From contig OY282610.1 in the NCBI GenBank assembly GCA_958298945.1, forward strand, positions 50,599,667 to 50,663,666: DNA of 64,000 bases, given 5' to 3'. The translations under genes were made by a program, and so were the position numbers. The notes under the pieces were generated by a model that was given only the letters and a program-made list of their open reading frames with translations, searched no databases and was not told the origin of the DNA. Below are positions 37,101-48,756 of the stretch, piece by piece. The first letter of the stretch is position 1. Each line of letters starts with the position of its first letter. The DNA comes from Atherix ibis (lineage: Eukaryota; Arthropoda; Insecta; Diptera; Athericidae).

Positions 37101-37745
37101 ATTTTATGAATTTTTTCTCAAAATCACCAACAAAAATTTATCCAGAAAGGATATTCTCATTCCAATCGAGAAAATATGTATTGGAGAAGCTTTGCCTGAA
37201 AGTACGCAATGACACCATAAAAACAATTCTAAAAACCTTAATTTGTATACAAAAAAAACCAATTTTAAGAAAGAAAACTATAAATTTTATGAATTTTTTC
37301 TCAAAATCACCAACAAAAATTTATCCAGAAAGGATATTCTCATTCCAATCGAGAAAATATGTATTGGAGAAGCTTTGCCTGAAAGTACGCAATGACACCA
37401 TAAAAACAATTCTAAAAACCTTAATTTGTATACAAAAAAAACCAATTTTAGGACAGAAAACTATAAATTTTATGAATTTTTTCTCAAAATCACCAACAAA
37501 AATTTATCCAGAAACGATATTCTCATTCCAATCGAAAAAATATGCATTGGAGAAGCTTTGCCTAAAAGTACGCAATGACACCATAAAAACCGTTCTAAAA
37601 ACCTTAATTTTTATACAAAAAAAACGAATTTTAAGAAAGAAAACCATAAATTTTATGAATTTTTTCTCAAAATCACCAACAAAAATTTATCCAGAAATGA
37701 TATTCTCATTCCAATCGAGAAAATATGCATTGGAGAAGCTTTGCC
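33410..37745 (+). repeat. 2168-bp tandem duplication spanning U22-U24
   Basis: Offsets of 2168 bp link 33503 to 35671, 34138 to 36306 and 34938 to 37106. The shared private markers are CAATTGAGAAAATATGC, CATCTCAAAAAAACC, GTCGCAAATTTTCGG and TTAGGACAG. The joint lies in the hybrid E monomer at about 35578-35630. The breakpoint sits inside E blocks, not at an A boundary. Confidence 0.88.
34138..36305 (+). repeat. HOR unit U23, 2168 bp, E x7
   Basis: The front half (A with CATCTCAAAAAAACC, ATTGTCGCAAATTTTCGG and TAGGTGATCAATTT) matches U24. The last three E monomers match the last three of U22. The fourth E (starting near 35576) is the hybrid where the two meet: GCCTAAAAG and ACAATTC together with TTTGTATAC. 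The longest open frame of the window, 279 codons (34938-35777), lies here. Confidence 0.94.
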
Positions 37746-37922
37746 TAAAAGTACGCAATGACACCATAAAAACAATTCTAAAAACCTTAATTTTTATACA
37801 AAAAAATGAATTTTAAAAAAGAAAACCATAAATTTTATGAATTTTTTCTCAAAACCACCAACAAAAATTTATCCAGAAAGAATTTTCTCATTCCAATGAG
37901 AATAATATGAATTGGAGAAGCT
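36306..37922 (+). repeat. HOR unit U24, 1617 bp, E x4
   Basis: The cassette and first three E monomers repeat U23 at +2168 bp, including TTAGGACAGAAAAC and AGAAACGATATTC. One visible difference is AAAACCAATTTTAGGACAG here against AAAACGAATTTTAGGACAG in U23. The omega has AAAAAATGAATTTTAAAAAAG. Confidence 0.94.
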
Positions 37923-39726
37923 TTGCCTGAAAGTGCACAATCATACCCCAAACAAACATCTCCAAAAAACCACCATTTTCATAGAGAGAAACAAATTTTA
38001 AGAGAAAGTGGACTCAGTGTAATAATTGTTGCCTCCTATTTTTTGAGAAAACTGGGTGCCTGGTGTAAAAATTGGATTTTCGTGAATATTGTCACAAATT
38101 TTCGAATTTTTGTGGTTTTTTGCATATCTTTAGGTGGTCAATTTATTTTGCTTTCAGTAAATAAAAAATTTAATTTTAGGCAATTTTTTTTTAATAGTGC
38201 TCACAAAAATTTATTCTGAAAGGATATTCCTTTTTCGATCAGGATAATATGGATCTAGAAGGCTATGTTAAAGTGTATGTAATGAAACCATGAAACAAAT
38301 TGCCATTTTTATCCAAAAAAGCAAACTTTATTTTTAAAAAAATACAGCGAACTTTAGGTATTTTTTTTTAAAACGCCTGGAAAAAATTTTCCTGTAAGGA
38401 CTTTTTTAGTCCGATCAGGATAATAAGAATAATTATTAGTTTCACATATGTATGCGCATTAACATCATTAAACAAATTTTCGAAAAAATTTCCTTTTTCA
38501 TAGAAAAATAGAAATTTAAAAAAAAATTTAATGATCTTTTGGCAAATTTTTCTCAAAACTCCCACCGAAATTTATCGTGACATGTCATTTTCCTTCCTAT
38601 CATTATATTAAGAGTCATAAAAGGTTTGCCTGAAAGTGTGCAATGACACCACAAAATAAATTCTTAAAAATCTTAATTTTTATACAAAAAAAACGAATTT
38701 TAATAAAGAAAACAATTAATTTTATGAATTTTTTCTCAAAATCAACAACAAAAATTTATCCAGAAAGGATATTCTCATTCCAATCGAGAAAATATGTATT
38801 GGAGAAGCTTTGCCTGAAAGTACGCAATGACACCATAAAAACAATTCTAAAAACCTTAATTTGTATACAAAAAAAAACGAATTTTAAGAAAGAAAACTAT
38901 AAATTTTATGAATTTTTTCTCAAAATCACCAACAAAAATTTATCCAGAAAGGATATTCTCATTCCAATCGAAAAAATATGTATTGGAGAAGCTTTGCCTG
39001 AAAGTACGCAATGACACCATAAAAACAATTCTAAAAACCCTAATTTGTATACAAAAAAAATCGAATTTTAGGAAAGAAAACTATAAATTTTATTAATTTT
39101 TTCTCAAAATCACCAACAAAAATTTATCCAGAAAGGATATTCTCATTCCAATCGAGAAAATATGCATTGGAGAAGCTTTGCCTAAAAGTACGCAATGACA
39201 CCATAAAAATCTTTCTAAAAACCTTAATTTTTATACAAAAAAAACGAATTTTAATAAAGAAAACAATTAATTTTATGAATTTTTTCTCAAAATCACCAAC
39301 AAAAATTTATCCAGAAAGGATATTCTCATTCCAATCGAGAAAATATGCATTGGAGAAGCTTTGCCTAAAAGTACGCAATGACACCATAAAAACCGTTCTA
39401 AAAACCTTAATTTTTATACAAAAAAAACGAATTTTAAGAAAGAAAACCATAAATTTTATGAATTTTTTCTCAAAATCACCAACAAAAATTTATCCAGAAA
39501 TGATATTCTCATTCCAATCGAGAAAATATGCATTGGAGAAGCTTTGCCTGAAAGTACGCAATGACACCATAAAAACAATTCTAAAAACCTTAATTTTTAT
39601 ACAAAAAAAATGAATTTTAAGAAAGAAAACCATAAATTTTATGAATTTTTTCTCAAAACCACCAACAAAAATTTATCCAGAAAGAATTTTCTCATTCCAA
39701 TGAGAATAATATGAATTGGAGAAGCT
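37923..39726 (+). repeat. HOR unit U25, 1804 bp, E x5
   Basis: A has the AGAGAGAAACAAATT form of U20/U21. D is unusual, with ATTCTTAAAAATCTTAA and AAAATCAACAACAAAA. C has CCTTCCTATCATT. One E has TTTTATTAATTTTTTC (around 39090), which introduces a stop into the otherwise open frame. Confidence 0.93.
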
Positions 39727-41534
39727 TTGCCTGAAAGTGCACAATCATACCCCAAACAAACATCTCCAAGAAACCACCATTTTCATAGAGAAAAACAAAT
39801 TTTAAGAGAAAGTGGACTCAGTGTAATAATTGTTGCCTCCTATTTTTTGAGAAAACTGGGTGCCTGGTGTAAAAATTGGATTTTCGTGAATATTGTCACA
39901 AATTTTCGAATTTTTGTGGTTTTTTGCATATCTTTAGGTGGTCAATTTATTTTGCTTTCAGTAAATAAAAAATTTAATTTTAGGCAATTTTTTTTTAATA
40001 GTGCTCACAAAAATTTATTCTGAAAGGATATTCCTTTTTCGATCAGGATAATATGGATCTAGAAGGCTATGTTAAAGTGTATGTAATGAAACCATGAAAC
40101 AAATTGCCATTTTTATCCAAAAAAGCAAACTTTATTTTTAAAAAAATACAGCGAACTTTAGGTATTTTTTTTTAAAGCGCCTGGAAAAAATTTTCCTGTA
40201 AGGACTTTTTTAGTCCGATCAGGATAATAAGAATAATTATATGTTTCACATATGTATGCGCATTAACATCATTAAACAAATTTTCGAAAAAAATTCCTTT
40301 TTCATAGAAAAATAGAAATTTAAAAAAAAATTTAATGATCTTTTGGCAAATTTTTCTCAAAACTCCCACCGAAATTTATCGTGACATGTCATTTTCCTTC
40401 CAATCATTATATTAAGAGTTATAGAAGGTTTGCCGGAAAGTGTGCAATGACACCACAAAATAAATTCTAAAAAACCTTAATTTTTATACAAAAAAAAACG
40501 AATTTTAATAAAGAAAACAATTAATTTTATGAATTTTTTCTCAAAATCACCAACAAAAATTTATCCAGAAAGGATATTCTCATTCCAATCGAGAAAATAT
40601 GTATTGGAGAAGCTTTGCCTAAAAGTACGGAATGACACCATAAAAACAATTCTAAAAACCTTAATTTGTTTACAAAAAAAAACGAATTTTAAGAAAGAAA
40701 ACTATAAATTTTATGAATTTTTTCTCAAAATCACCAACAAAAATTTATCCAGAAAGGATATTCTCATTCCAATCGAGAAAATATGTATTGGAAAAGCTTT
40801 GCCTAAAAGTACGCAATGACACCACAAAATAAATTCTAAAAAACCCTAATTTTTATACAAAAAAAAACGAATTTTAATAAAGAAAACAATTCATTTTATG
40901 AATTTTTTCTCAAAATCACCAACAAAAATTTATCCAGAAAGGATATTCTCATTCCAATCGAGAAAATATGTATTGGAGACGCTTTGCCTGAAAGTACGCA
41001 ATGACACCATAAAAACAATTCTAAAAACCTTAATTTGTATACAAAAAAAAAACGAATTTTAGGAAAGAAAACTATAAATTTTATGAATTTTTTCTCAAAA
41101 TCACCAACAAAAATTTATCCTGAAAGGATATTCTCATTCCAATCGAGAAAATATGCATTGGAGAAGCTTTGCCTAAAAGTACGCAATGACACCATAAAAA
41201 CCGTTCTAAAAACCTTAATTTTTATACAAAAAAAACGAATTTTAAGAAAGAAAACCATAAATTTTATGAATTTTTTCTCAAAATCACCAACAAAAATTTA
41301 TCCAGAAATGATATTCTCATTCCAATCGAGAAAATATGCATTGGAGAAGCTTTGCCTGAAAGTACGCAATGACACCATAAAAATAATTCTAAAAACCTTA
41401 ATTTTTATACAAAAAAAATGAATTTTAAGAAAGAAAATCATAAATTTTATGAATTTTTTCTCAAAACCACCAACAAAAATTTATCCAGAAAGAATTTTCT
41501 CATTCCAATGAGAATAATATGAATTGGAGAAGCT
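39727..41534 (+). repeat. HOR unit U26, 1808 bp, E x5
   Basis: A has TCTCCAAGAAACC; the B/C boundary has TTTAAAGCGCCTGG and ATTATATGTTTCAC; D has TTTGCCGGAAAG as in U8. The first E has TACGGAATGAC and TTTGTTTACAAAA, a combination found again only in U36, about 19.9 kb away. The second E turns into D sequence after its core (CACCACAAAATAAATTC). Confidence 0.93.
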
Positions 41535-43708
41535 TTGCCTGAAAGTGCACAATCATACCCCAAACAAACATCTCCAAAAAACCACCATTTTCATAGAGAA
41601 AAACAAATTTTAAGAGAAAGTGGACTCAGTGTAATAATTGTTGCCTCCTATTTTTTGAGAAAACTGGGTGCCTGGTGTAAAAATTGGATTTTCGTGAATA
41701 TTGGTCACAAATTTTCGAATTTTTGTGGTTTTTTGCATATCTTTAGGTGGTCAATTTATTTTGCTTTCAGTAAATAAAAAATTTAATTTTAGGCAATTTT
41801 TTTTTAATAGTGCTCACAAAAATTTATTCTGAAAGGATATTCCTTTTTCGATCAGGATAATATGGATCTAGAAGGCTATGTTAAAGTGTATGTAATGAAA
41901 CCATGAAACAAATTGCCATTTTTATCCAAAAAAGCAAACTTTATTTTTAAAAAAATACAGCGAACTTTAGGTATTTTTTTTTAAAACGCCTGGAAAAAAT
42001 TTTCCTGTAAGGACTTTTTTAGTCCGATCAGGATAATAAGAATAATTATTAGTTTCACATATGTATGCGCATTAACATCATTAAACAAATTTTCGAAAAA
42101 ATTTCCTTTTTCATAGAAAAATAGAAATTTAAAAAAAAAATTCATGATCTTTTGGCAAATTTTTCTCAAAACTCCCACCGAAATTTATCGTGACATGTCA
42201 TTTTCCTTCCAATCATTATATTAAGAGTCATAGAAGGTTTGCCTGAAAGTGTGCAATGACACCACAAAATAAATTCTAAAAAACCTTAATTTTTATACAA
42301 AAAAAACGAATTTTAATAAAGAAAACAATTAATTTTATGAATTTTTTCTCAAAATCACCAACAAAAATTTATCCAGAAAGGATATTCTCATTCCAATCGA
42401 GAAAATATGTATTGGAAAAGCTTTGCCTGAAAGTACGCAATGACACCATAAAAACAATTCTAAAAACCTTAATTTGTATACAAAAAAAAAACGAATTTTA
42501 AGAAAGAAAACTATAAATTTTATGAATTTTTTCTCAAAATCACCAACAAAAATTTATCCAGAAAGGATATTCTCATTCCAATCAAGAAAATATGTATTGG
42601 AGAAGCTTTGCCTAAAAGTACGCAATGACACCATAAAAACAATTCTAAAAACCTTCATTTTTATACAAAAAAAATGAATTTTAAGAAAGAAAACCATAAA
42701 TTTTATGAATTTTTTCTCAAAACCACCAACAAAAATTTATCCAGAAAGGATATTCTCATTCCAATCGAGAAAATATGCATTGGAGAAGCTTTGCCTAAAA
42801 GTACGCAATGACACCATAAAAACCGTTCTAAAAACCTTAATTTTTATACAAAAAAAAACGAATTTTAATAAAGAAAACAATTAATTTTATGAATTTTTTC
42901 TCAAAATCACCAACAAAAATTTATCCAGAAAGGATATTCTCATTCCAATTGAGAAAATATGCATTGGAGAAGCTTTGCCTAAAAGTACGCAATGACACCA
43001 TAAAAACCGTTCTAAATACCTTAATTTTTATACAAAAAAAACGAACTTTAAGAAAGAAAACCATAAATTTTATGAATTTTTTATCAAAATCACCAACAAA
43101 AATTTATCCAGAAAGGATATTCTCATTCCAATCGAGAAAATATGTATTGGAGAAGCTTTGCCTGAAAGTACGCAATGACACTATAAAAACAATTCTAAAA
43201 ACCTTAATTTGTATACAAAAAAAAACGAATTTTAGGAAAGAAAACTATAAATTTTATGAATTTTTTCTCAAAATCACCAACAAAAATTTATCCAGAAAGG
43301 ATATTCTCATTCCAATCGAGAAAATATGCATTGGAGAAGCTTTGCCTAAAAGTACGCAATGACACCATAAAAACCGTTCTAAAAACCTTAATTTTTATAC
43401 AAAAAAAAACGAATTTTAAGAAAGAAAACCATAAATTTTATGAATTTTTTCTCAAAATCACCAACAAAAATTTATCCAGAAATTATATTCTCATTCCAAT
43501 CGAGAAAATATGCATTGGAGAAGCTTTGCCTGAAAGTACGCAATGACACCATAAAAACAATTCTAAAAACCTTAATTTTTATACAAAAAAAATGAATTTT
43601 AAGAAAGAAAACCATAAATTTTATGAATTTTTTCTCAAAACCACCAACAAAAATTTATCCAGAAAGAATTTTCTCATTCCAATGAGAATAATATGAATTG
43701 GAGAAGCT
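41535..43708 (+). repeat. HOR unit U27, 2174 bp, E x7
   Basis: A has one inserted G (ATATTGGTCACAAATT). C has AAAAAATTCATGATC. The second E becomes omega-like (ATGAATTTTAAG, CTCAAAACCACC) but then returns to AAAGGATATTCTCATTCC and continues as ordinary E around 42740, so it is an omega/E hybrid inside the block. Confidence 0.93.
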
Positions 43709-45512
43709 TTGCCTGAAAGTGCACAATCATACCCCAAACAAACATCTCCAAAAAACCACCATTTTCATAGAGAAAAACAAATTTTAAGAGAAAGTGGACT
43801 CGTTGTAATAATTGTTGCCTCCTATTTTTTGAGAAAACTGGGTGCCTGGTGTAAAAATTGGATTTTCGTGAATATTGTCACAAATTTTCGAATTTTTGTG
43901 GTTTTTTGCATATCTTTAGGTGGTCAATTTATTTTGCTTTCAATAAATAAAAAATTTAATTTTAGGCAATTTTTTTTTAATAGTGCTCACAAAAATTTAT
44001 TCTGAAAGGATATTCCTTTTTCGATCAGGATAATATGGATCTAGAAGGCTATGTTAAAGTGTATGTAATGAAACCATGAAACAAATTGCCATTTTTATCC
44101 AAAAAAGCAAACTTTATTTTTAAAAAAATACAGCGAACTTTAGGTATTTTTTTTTAAAACGCCTGGAAAAAATTTTCCTGTAAGGACTTTTTTAGTCCGA
44201 TCAGGATAATAAGAATAATTATTAGTTTCATATATGTATGCGCATTAACATCATTAAACAAATTTTCGAAAAAATTTCCTTTTTCATAGAAAAATAGAAA
44301 TTTAGAAAAAAATTTAATGATCTTTTGGCAAATTTTTCTCAAAACTCCCACCGAAATTTATCGTGACATGTCATTTTCCTTCCAATCATTATATTAAGAG
44401 TCATAGAAGGTTTGCCTGAAAGTGTGCAATGACACCACAAAATAAATTCTAAAAAACCTTTATTTTTATACAAAAAAAACGAATTTTAATAAAGAAAACA
44501 ATTAATTTTATGATTTTTTTCTCAAAATCACCAACAAAAATTTATCCAGAAAGGATATTCTCATTCCAATTGAGAAAATATGTATTGGAGAAGCTTTGCC
44601 TGAAAGTACGCAATGACACCATAAAAACAATTCTGAAAACCTTAATTTGTATACAAAAAAAAACGAATTTTAAGAAAGAAAACTATAAATTTTAAGAATT
44701 TTTTCTCAAAATCACCAACAAAAATTTATTTAGAAAAGATATTCTCATTCCAATCGAGAAAATATGTACTGGAGAAGCTTTGCCTAAAAGTACGCAATGA
44801 CACCATAAAAACAATTCTAAAAACCTTAATTTGTATACAAAAAAAAACGAATTTTAGGAAAGAAAACTATAAATTTTATGAATTTTTTCTCAAAATCACC
44901 AACAAAAATTTATCCAGAAAGGATATTCTCATTCCAATCGAGAAAATATGCATTGGAGAAGCTTTGCCTAAAAGTACGCAATGACACCATAAAAACCGTT
45001 CTAAAAACCTTAATTTTTATACAAAAAAAACTAATTTTAATAAAGAAAACAATTAATTTTATGAATTTTTTCTCAAAATCACCAACAAAAATTTATCCAG
45101 AAAGGATATTCTCATTCCAATCGAGAAAATATGCATTGGAGAAGCTTTGCCTAAAAGTACGCAATGACACCATAAAAACCGTTCTAAAAACCTTAATTTT
45201 TATACAAAAAAAACGAACTTTAAGAAAGAAAACCATAAATTTTATGAATTTTTTCTCAAAATCACCAACAAAAATTTATCCAGAAATGATATTCTCATTC
45301 CAATCGAGAAAATATGCATTGGAGAAGCTTTGCCTGAAAGTACGCAATGACACCATAAAAACAATTCTAAAAACCTTAATTTTTATACAAAAAAAATGAA
45401 TTTTAAGAAAGAAAACCATAAATTTTATGAATTTTTTCTCAAAACCACCAACAAAAATTTATCCAGAAAGAATTTTCTCATTCCAATGAGAATAATATGA
45501 ATTGGAGAAGCT
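43709..45512 (+). repeat. HOR unit U28, 1804 bp, E x5
   Basis: A has GGACTCGTTGTAAT and CTTTCAATAAATAAAA; B/C has TTTCATATATGTATGCG and AAATTTAGAAAAAAATTT; D has AAACCTTTATTTTTATAC and TTATGATTTTTTTCTC. All but the first and last recur in U30. One E has TTTATTTAGAAAAGAT and TATGTACTGGAG. Confidence 0.93.
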
Positions 45513-47135
45513 TTGCCTGAAAGTGCACAATCATACCCCAAACAAACATCTCCAAAAAACCACCATTTTCATAGAGAAAAACAAATTTTAAGAGAAAGTG
45601 GACTCAGTGTAATAATTGTTTCCTCCTATTTTTTGAGAAAACTGGGTGCCTGGTGTAAAAATTGGATTTTCGTGAATATTGTCACAAATTTTCGAATTTT
45701 TGTGGTTTTTTGCATATCTTTAGGTGGTCAATTTATTTTGCTTTCAGTAAATAAAAAATTTAATTTTAGGCAATTTTTTTTTAATAGTGCTCACAAACAT
45801 TTATTCTGAAAGGATATTCCTTTTTCGATCAGGATAATATGGATCTAGAAGGCTATGTTAAAGTGTATGTAATGAAACCATGAAACAAATTGCCATTTTT
45901 ATCCAAAAAAGCAAACTTTATTTTTAAAAAAATACAGCGAACTTTAGGTATTTTTTTTTAAAACGCCTGGAAAAAATTTTCCTGTAAGGACTTTTTTAGT
46001 CCGATCAGGATAATAAGAATAATTATTAGTTTCACATATGTATGCGCATTAACATCATTAAACAAATTTTCGAAAAAATTTCCTTTTTCATAGAAAAATA
46101 GAAATTTAAAAAAAAATTTAATGATCTTTTGGCAAATTTTTCTCAAAACTCCCACCGAAATTTATCGTGACATATCATTTTCCTTCCAATCATTATATTA
46201 AGAGTCATAGAAGGTTTGCCTGAAAGTTTGCAATGACACCACAAAATAAATTCTAAAAAACCTTAATTTTTATACAAAAAAAACGAATTTTAATAAAGAA
46301 AACAACTAATTTTATGAATTTTTTCTCAAAATCACCAACAAAAATTTATCCAGAAAGTATATTCTCATTCCAATCGAGAAAATATGTATTGGAGAAGCTT
46401 TGCCTGAAATTACGCAATGACACTATAAAAGCAATTCTAAAAACCTTAATTTGTATACAAAAAAAAAACGAATTTTAGGAAAGAAAACTATAAATTTTAT
46501 GAATTTTTTCTCAAAATCACCAACAAAAATTTATCCAGAAAGGATATTCTCATTCCAATCGAGAAAATATGCATTGGAGAAGCTTTGCCTGAAAGTACGC
46601 AATGACACCATAAAAACAATTCTAAAAACCTTAATTTGTATACAAAAAAAAAACGAATTTTAGGAAAGAAAACCATAAATTTTATGAATTTTTTCTCAAA
46701 ATCACCAACAAAAATTTATCCAGAAAGGATATTCTCATTCCAATCGAGAAAATATGCATTGGAGAAGCTTTGCCTAAAAGTACGCAATGACACCATAAAA
46801 ACCGTTCTAAAAACCTTAATTTTTATACAAAAAAACCGAATTTTAAGAAAGAAAACCATAAATTTTATGAATTTTTTCTCAAAATCACCAACAAAAATTT
46901 ATCCAGAAATGATATTCTCATTCCAATCGAGAAAATATGCATTGGAGAAGCTTTGCCTGAAAGTACGCAATGACACCATAAAAACAATTCTAAAAACCTT
47001 AATTTTTATACAAAAAAAATGAATTTTAAGAAAGAAAACCATAAATTTTATGAATTTTTTCTCAAAACCACCAACAAAAATTTATCCAGAAAGAATTTTC
47101 TCATTCCAATGAGAATAATATGAATTGGAGAAGCT
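45513..47135 (+). repeat. HOR unit U29, 1623 bp, E x4
   Basis: A has ATTGTTTCCTCC and CTCACAAACATTTATTC, both shared with U31. C has GTGACATATCATTTTCC, which breaks the TGACATGTCA palindrome. D has AGAAAGTATATTC, shared with U31-U34. Confidence 0.93.
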
Positions 47136-48756
47136 TTGCCTGAAAGTGCACAATCATACCCCAAACAAACATCTCCAAAAAACCACCATTTTCATAGAGA
47201 AGAACAAATTTTAAGAGAAAGTTGACTCAGTGTAATAATTGTTGCCTCCTATTTTTTGAGAAAACTGGGTGCCTGGTGTAAAAATTGGATTTTCGTGAAT
47301 ATTGTCACAAATTTTCGAATTTTTGTGGTTTTTTGCATATCTTTAGGTGGTCAATTTATTTTGCTTTCAATAAATAAAAAATTTAATTTTAGGCAATTTT
47401 TTTTTAATAGTGCTCACAAAAATTTATTCTGAAAGGATATTCCTTTTTCGATCAGGATAATATGGATCTAGAAGGCTATGTTAAAGTGTATGTAATGAAA
47501 CCATGAAACAAATTGCCATTTTTATCCAAAAAAGCAAACTTTATTTTTAAAAAAATACAGCGAACTTTAGGTATTTTTTTTTAAAACGCCTGGAAAAAAT
47601 TTTCCTGTAAGGACTTTTTTAGTCCGATCAGGATAATAAGAATAATTATTAGTTTCATATATGTATGCGCATTAACATCATTAAACAAATTTTCGAAAAA
47701 ATTTCCTTTTTCATAGAAAAATAGAAATTTAGAAAAAAATTTAATGATCTTTTGGCAAATTTTTCTCAAAACTCCCACCGAAATTTATCGTGACATGTCA
47801 TTTTCCTTCCAATCATTATATTAAGAGTCATAGAAGGTTTGCCTGAAAGTGTGCAATGACACCACAAAATAAATTCTAAAAAACCTTTATTTTTATACAA
47901 AAAAAACGAATTTTAATAAAGAAAACAATTAATTTTATGAATTTTTTCTCAAAATCACCAACAAAAATTTATCCAGAAAGGATATTCTCATTCCAATCGA
48001 GAAAATATGTATTGGAGAAGCTTTGCCTGAAAGTACGCAATGACACCATAAAAACAATTCTAAAAACCTTAATTTGTATACAAAAAAAAACGAATTTTAA
48101 GAAAGAAAACTATAAATTTTATGAATTTTTTCTCAAAATCACCAACAAAAATTTATCCAGAAAGGATATTCTCATTCCAATCGAAAAAATATGCATTGGA
48201 GAAGCTTTGCCTAAAAGTACGCAATGACACCATAAAAACCGTTCTAAAAACCTTAATTTTTATACAAAAAAAACGAATTTTAATAAAGAAAACAATTAAT
48301 TTTATGAATTTTTTCTCAAAATCACCAACAAAAATTTATCCAGAAAGGATATTCTCATTCCAATCGAGAAAATATGCATTGGAGAAGCTTTGCCTAAAAG
48401 TACGCAATGACACCATAAAAACCGTTCTAAAAACCTTAATTTTTATACAAAAAAAACGAACTTTAAGAAAGAAAACCATAAATTTTATGAATTTTTTCTC
48501 AAAATCACCAACAAAAATTTATCCAGAAATGATATTCTCATTCCAATCGAGAAAATATGCATTGGAAAAGCTTTGCCTGAAAGTACGCAATGACACCATA
48601 AAAACAATTCTAAAAACCTTAATTTTTATACAAAAAAAAATGAATTTTAAGAAAGAAAACCATAAATTTTATGAATTTTTTCTCAAAACCACCAACAAAA
48701 ATTTATCCAGAAAGAATTTTCTCATTCCAATGAGAATAATATGAATTGGAGAAGCT
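47136..48756 (+). repeat. HOR unit U30, 1621 bp, E x4 (copy of U28)
   Basis: The unit shares CTTTCAATAAATAAAA, TTTCATATATG, TTTAGAAAAAAATTT and CCTTTATTTTTATAC with U28. A has AGAGAAGAACAAATT and AAAGTTGACTC; the latter puts a stop (TGA) into the A open frame. It has one E fewer than U28. Confidence 0.93.
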
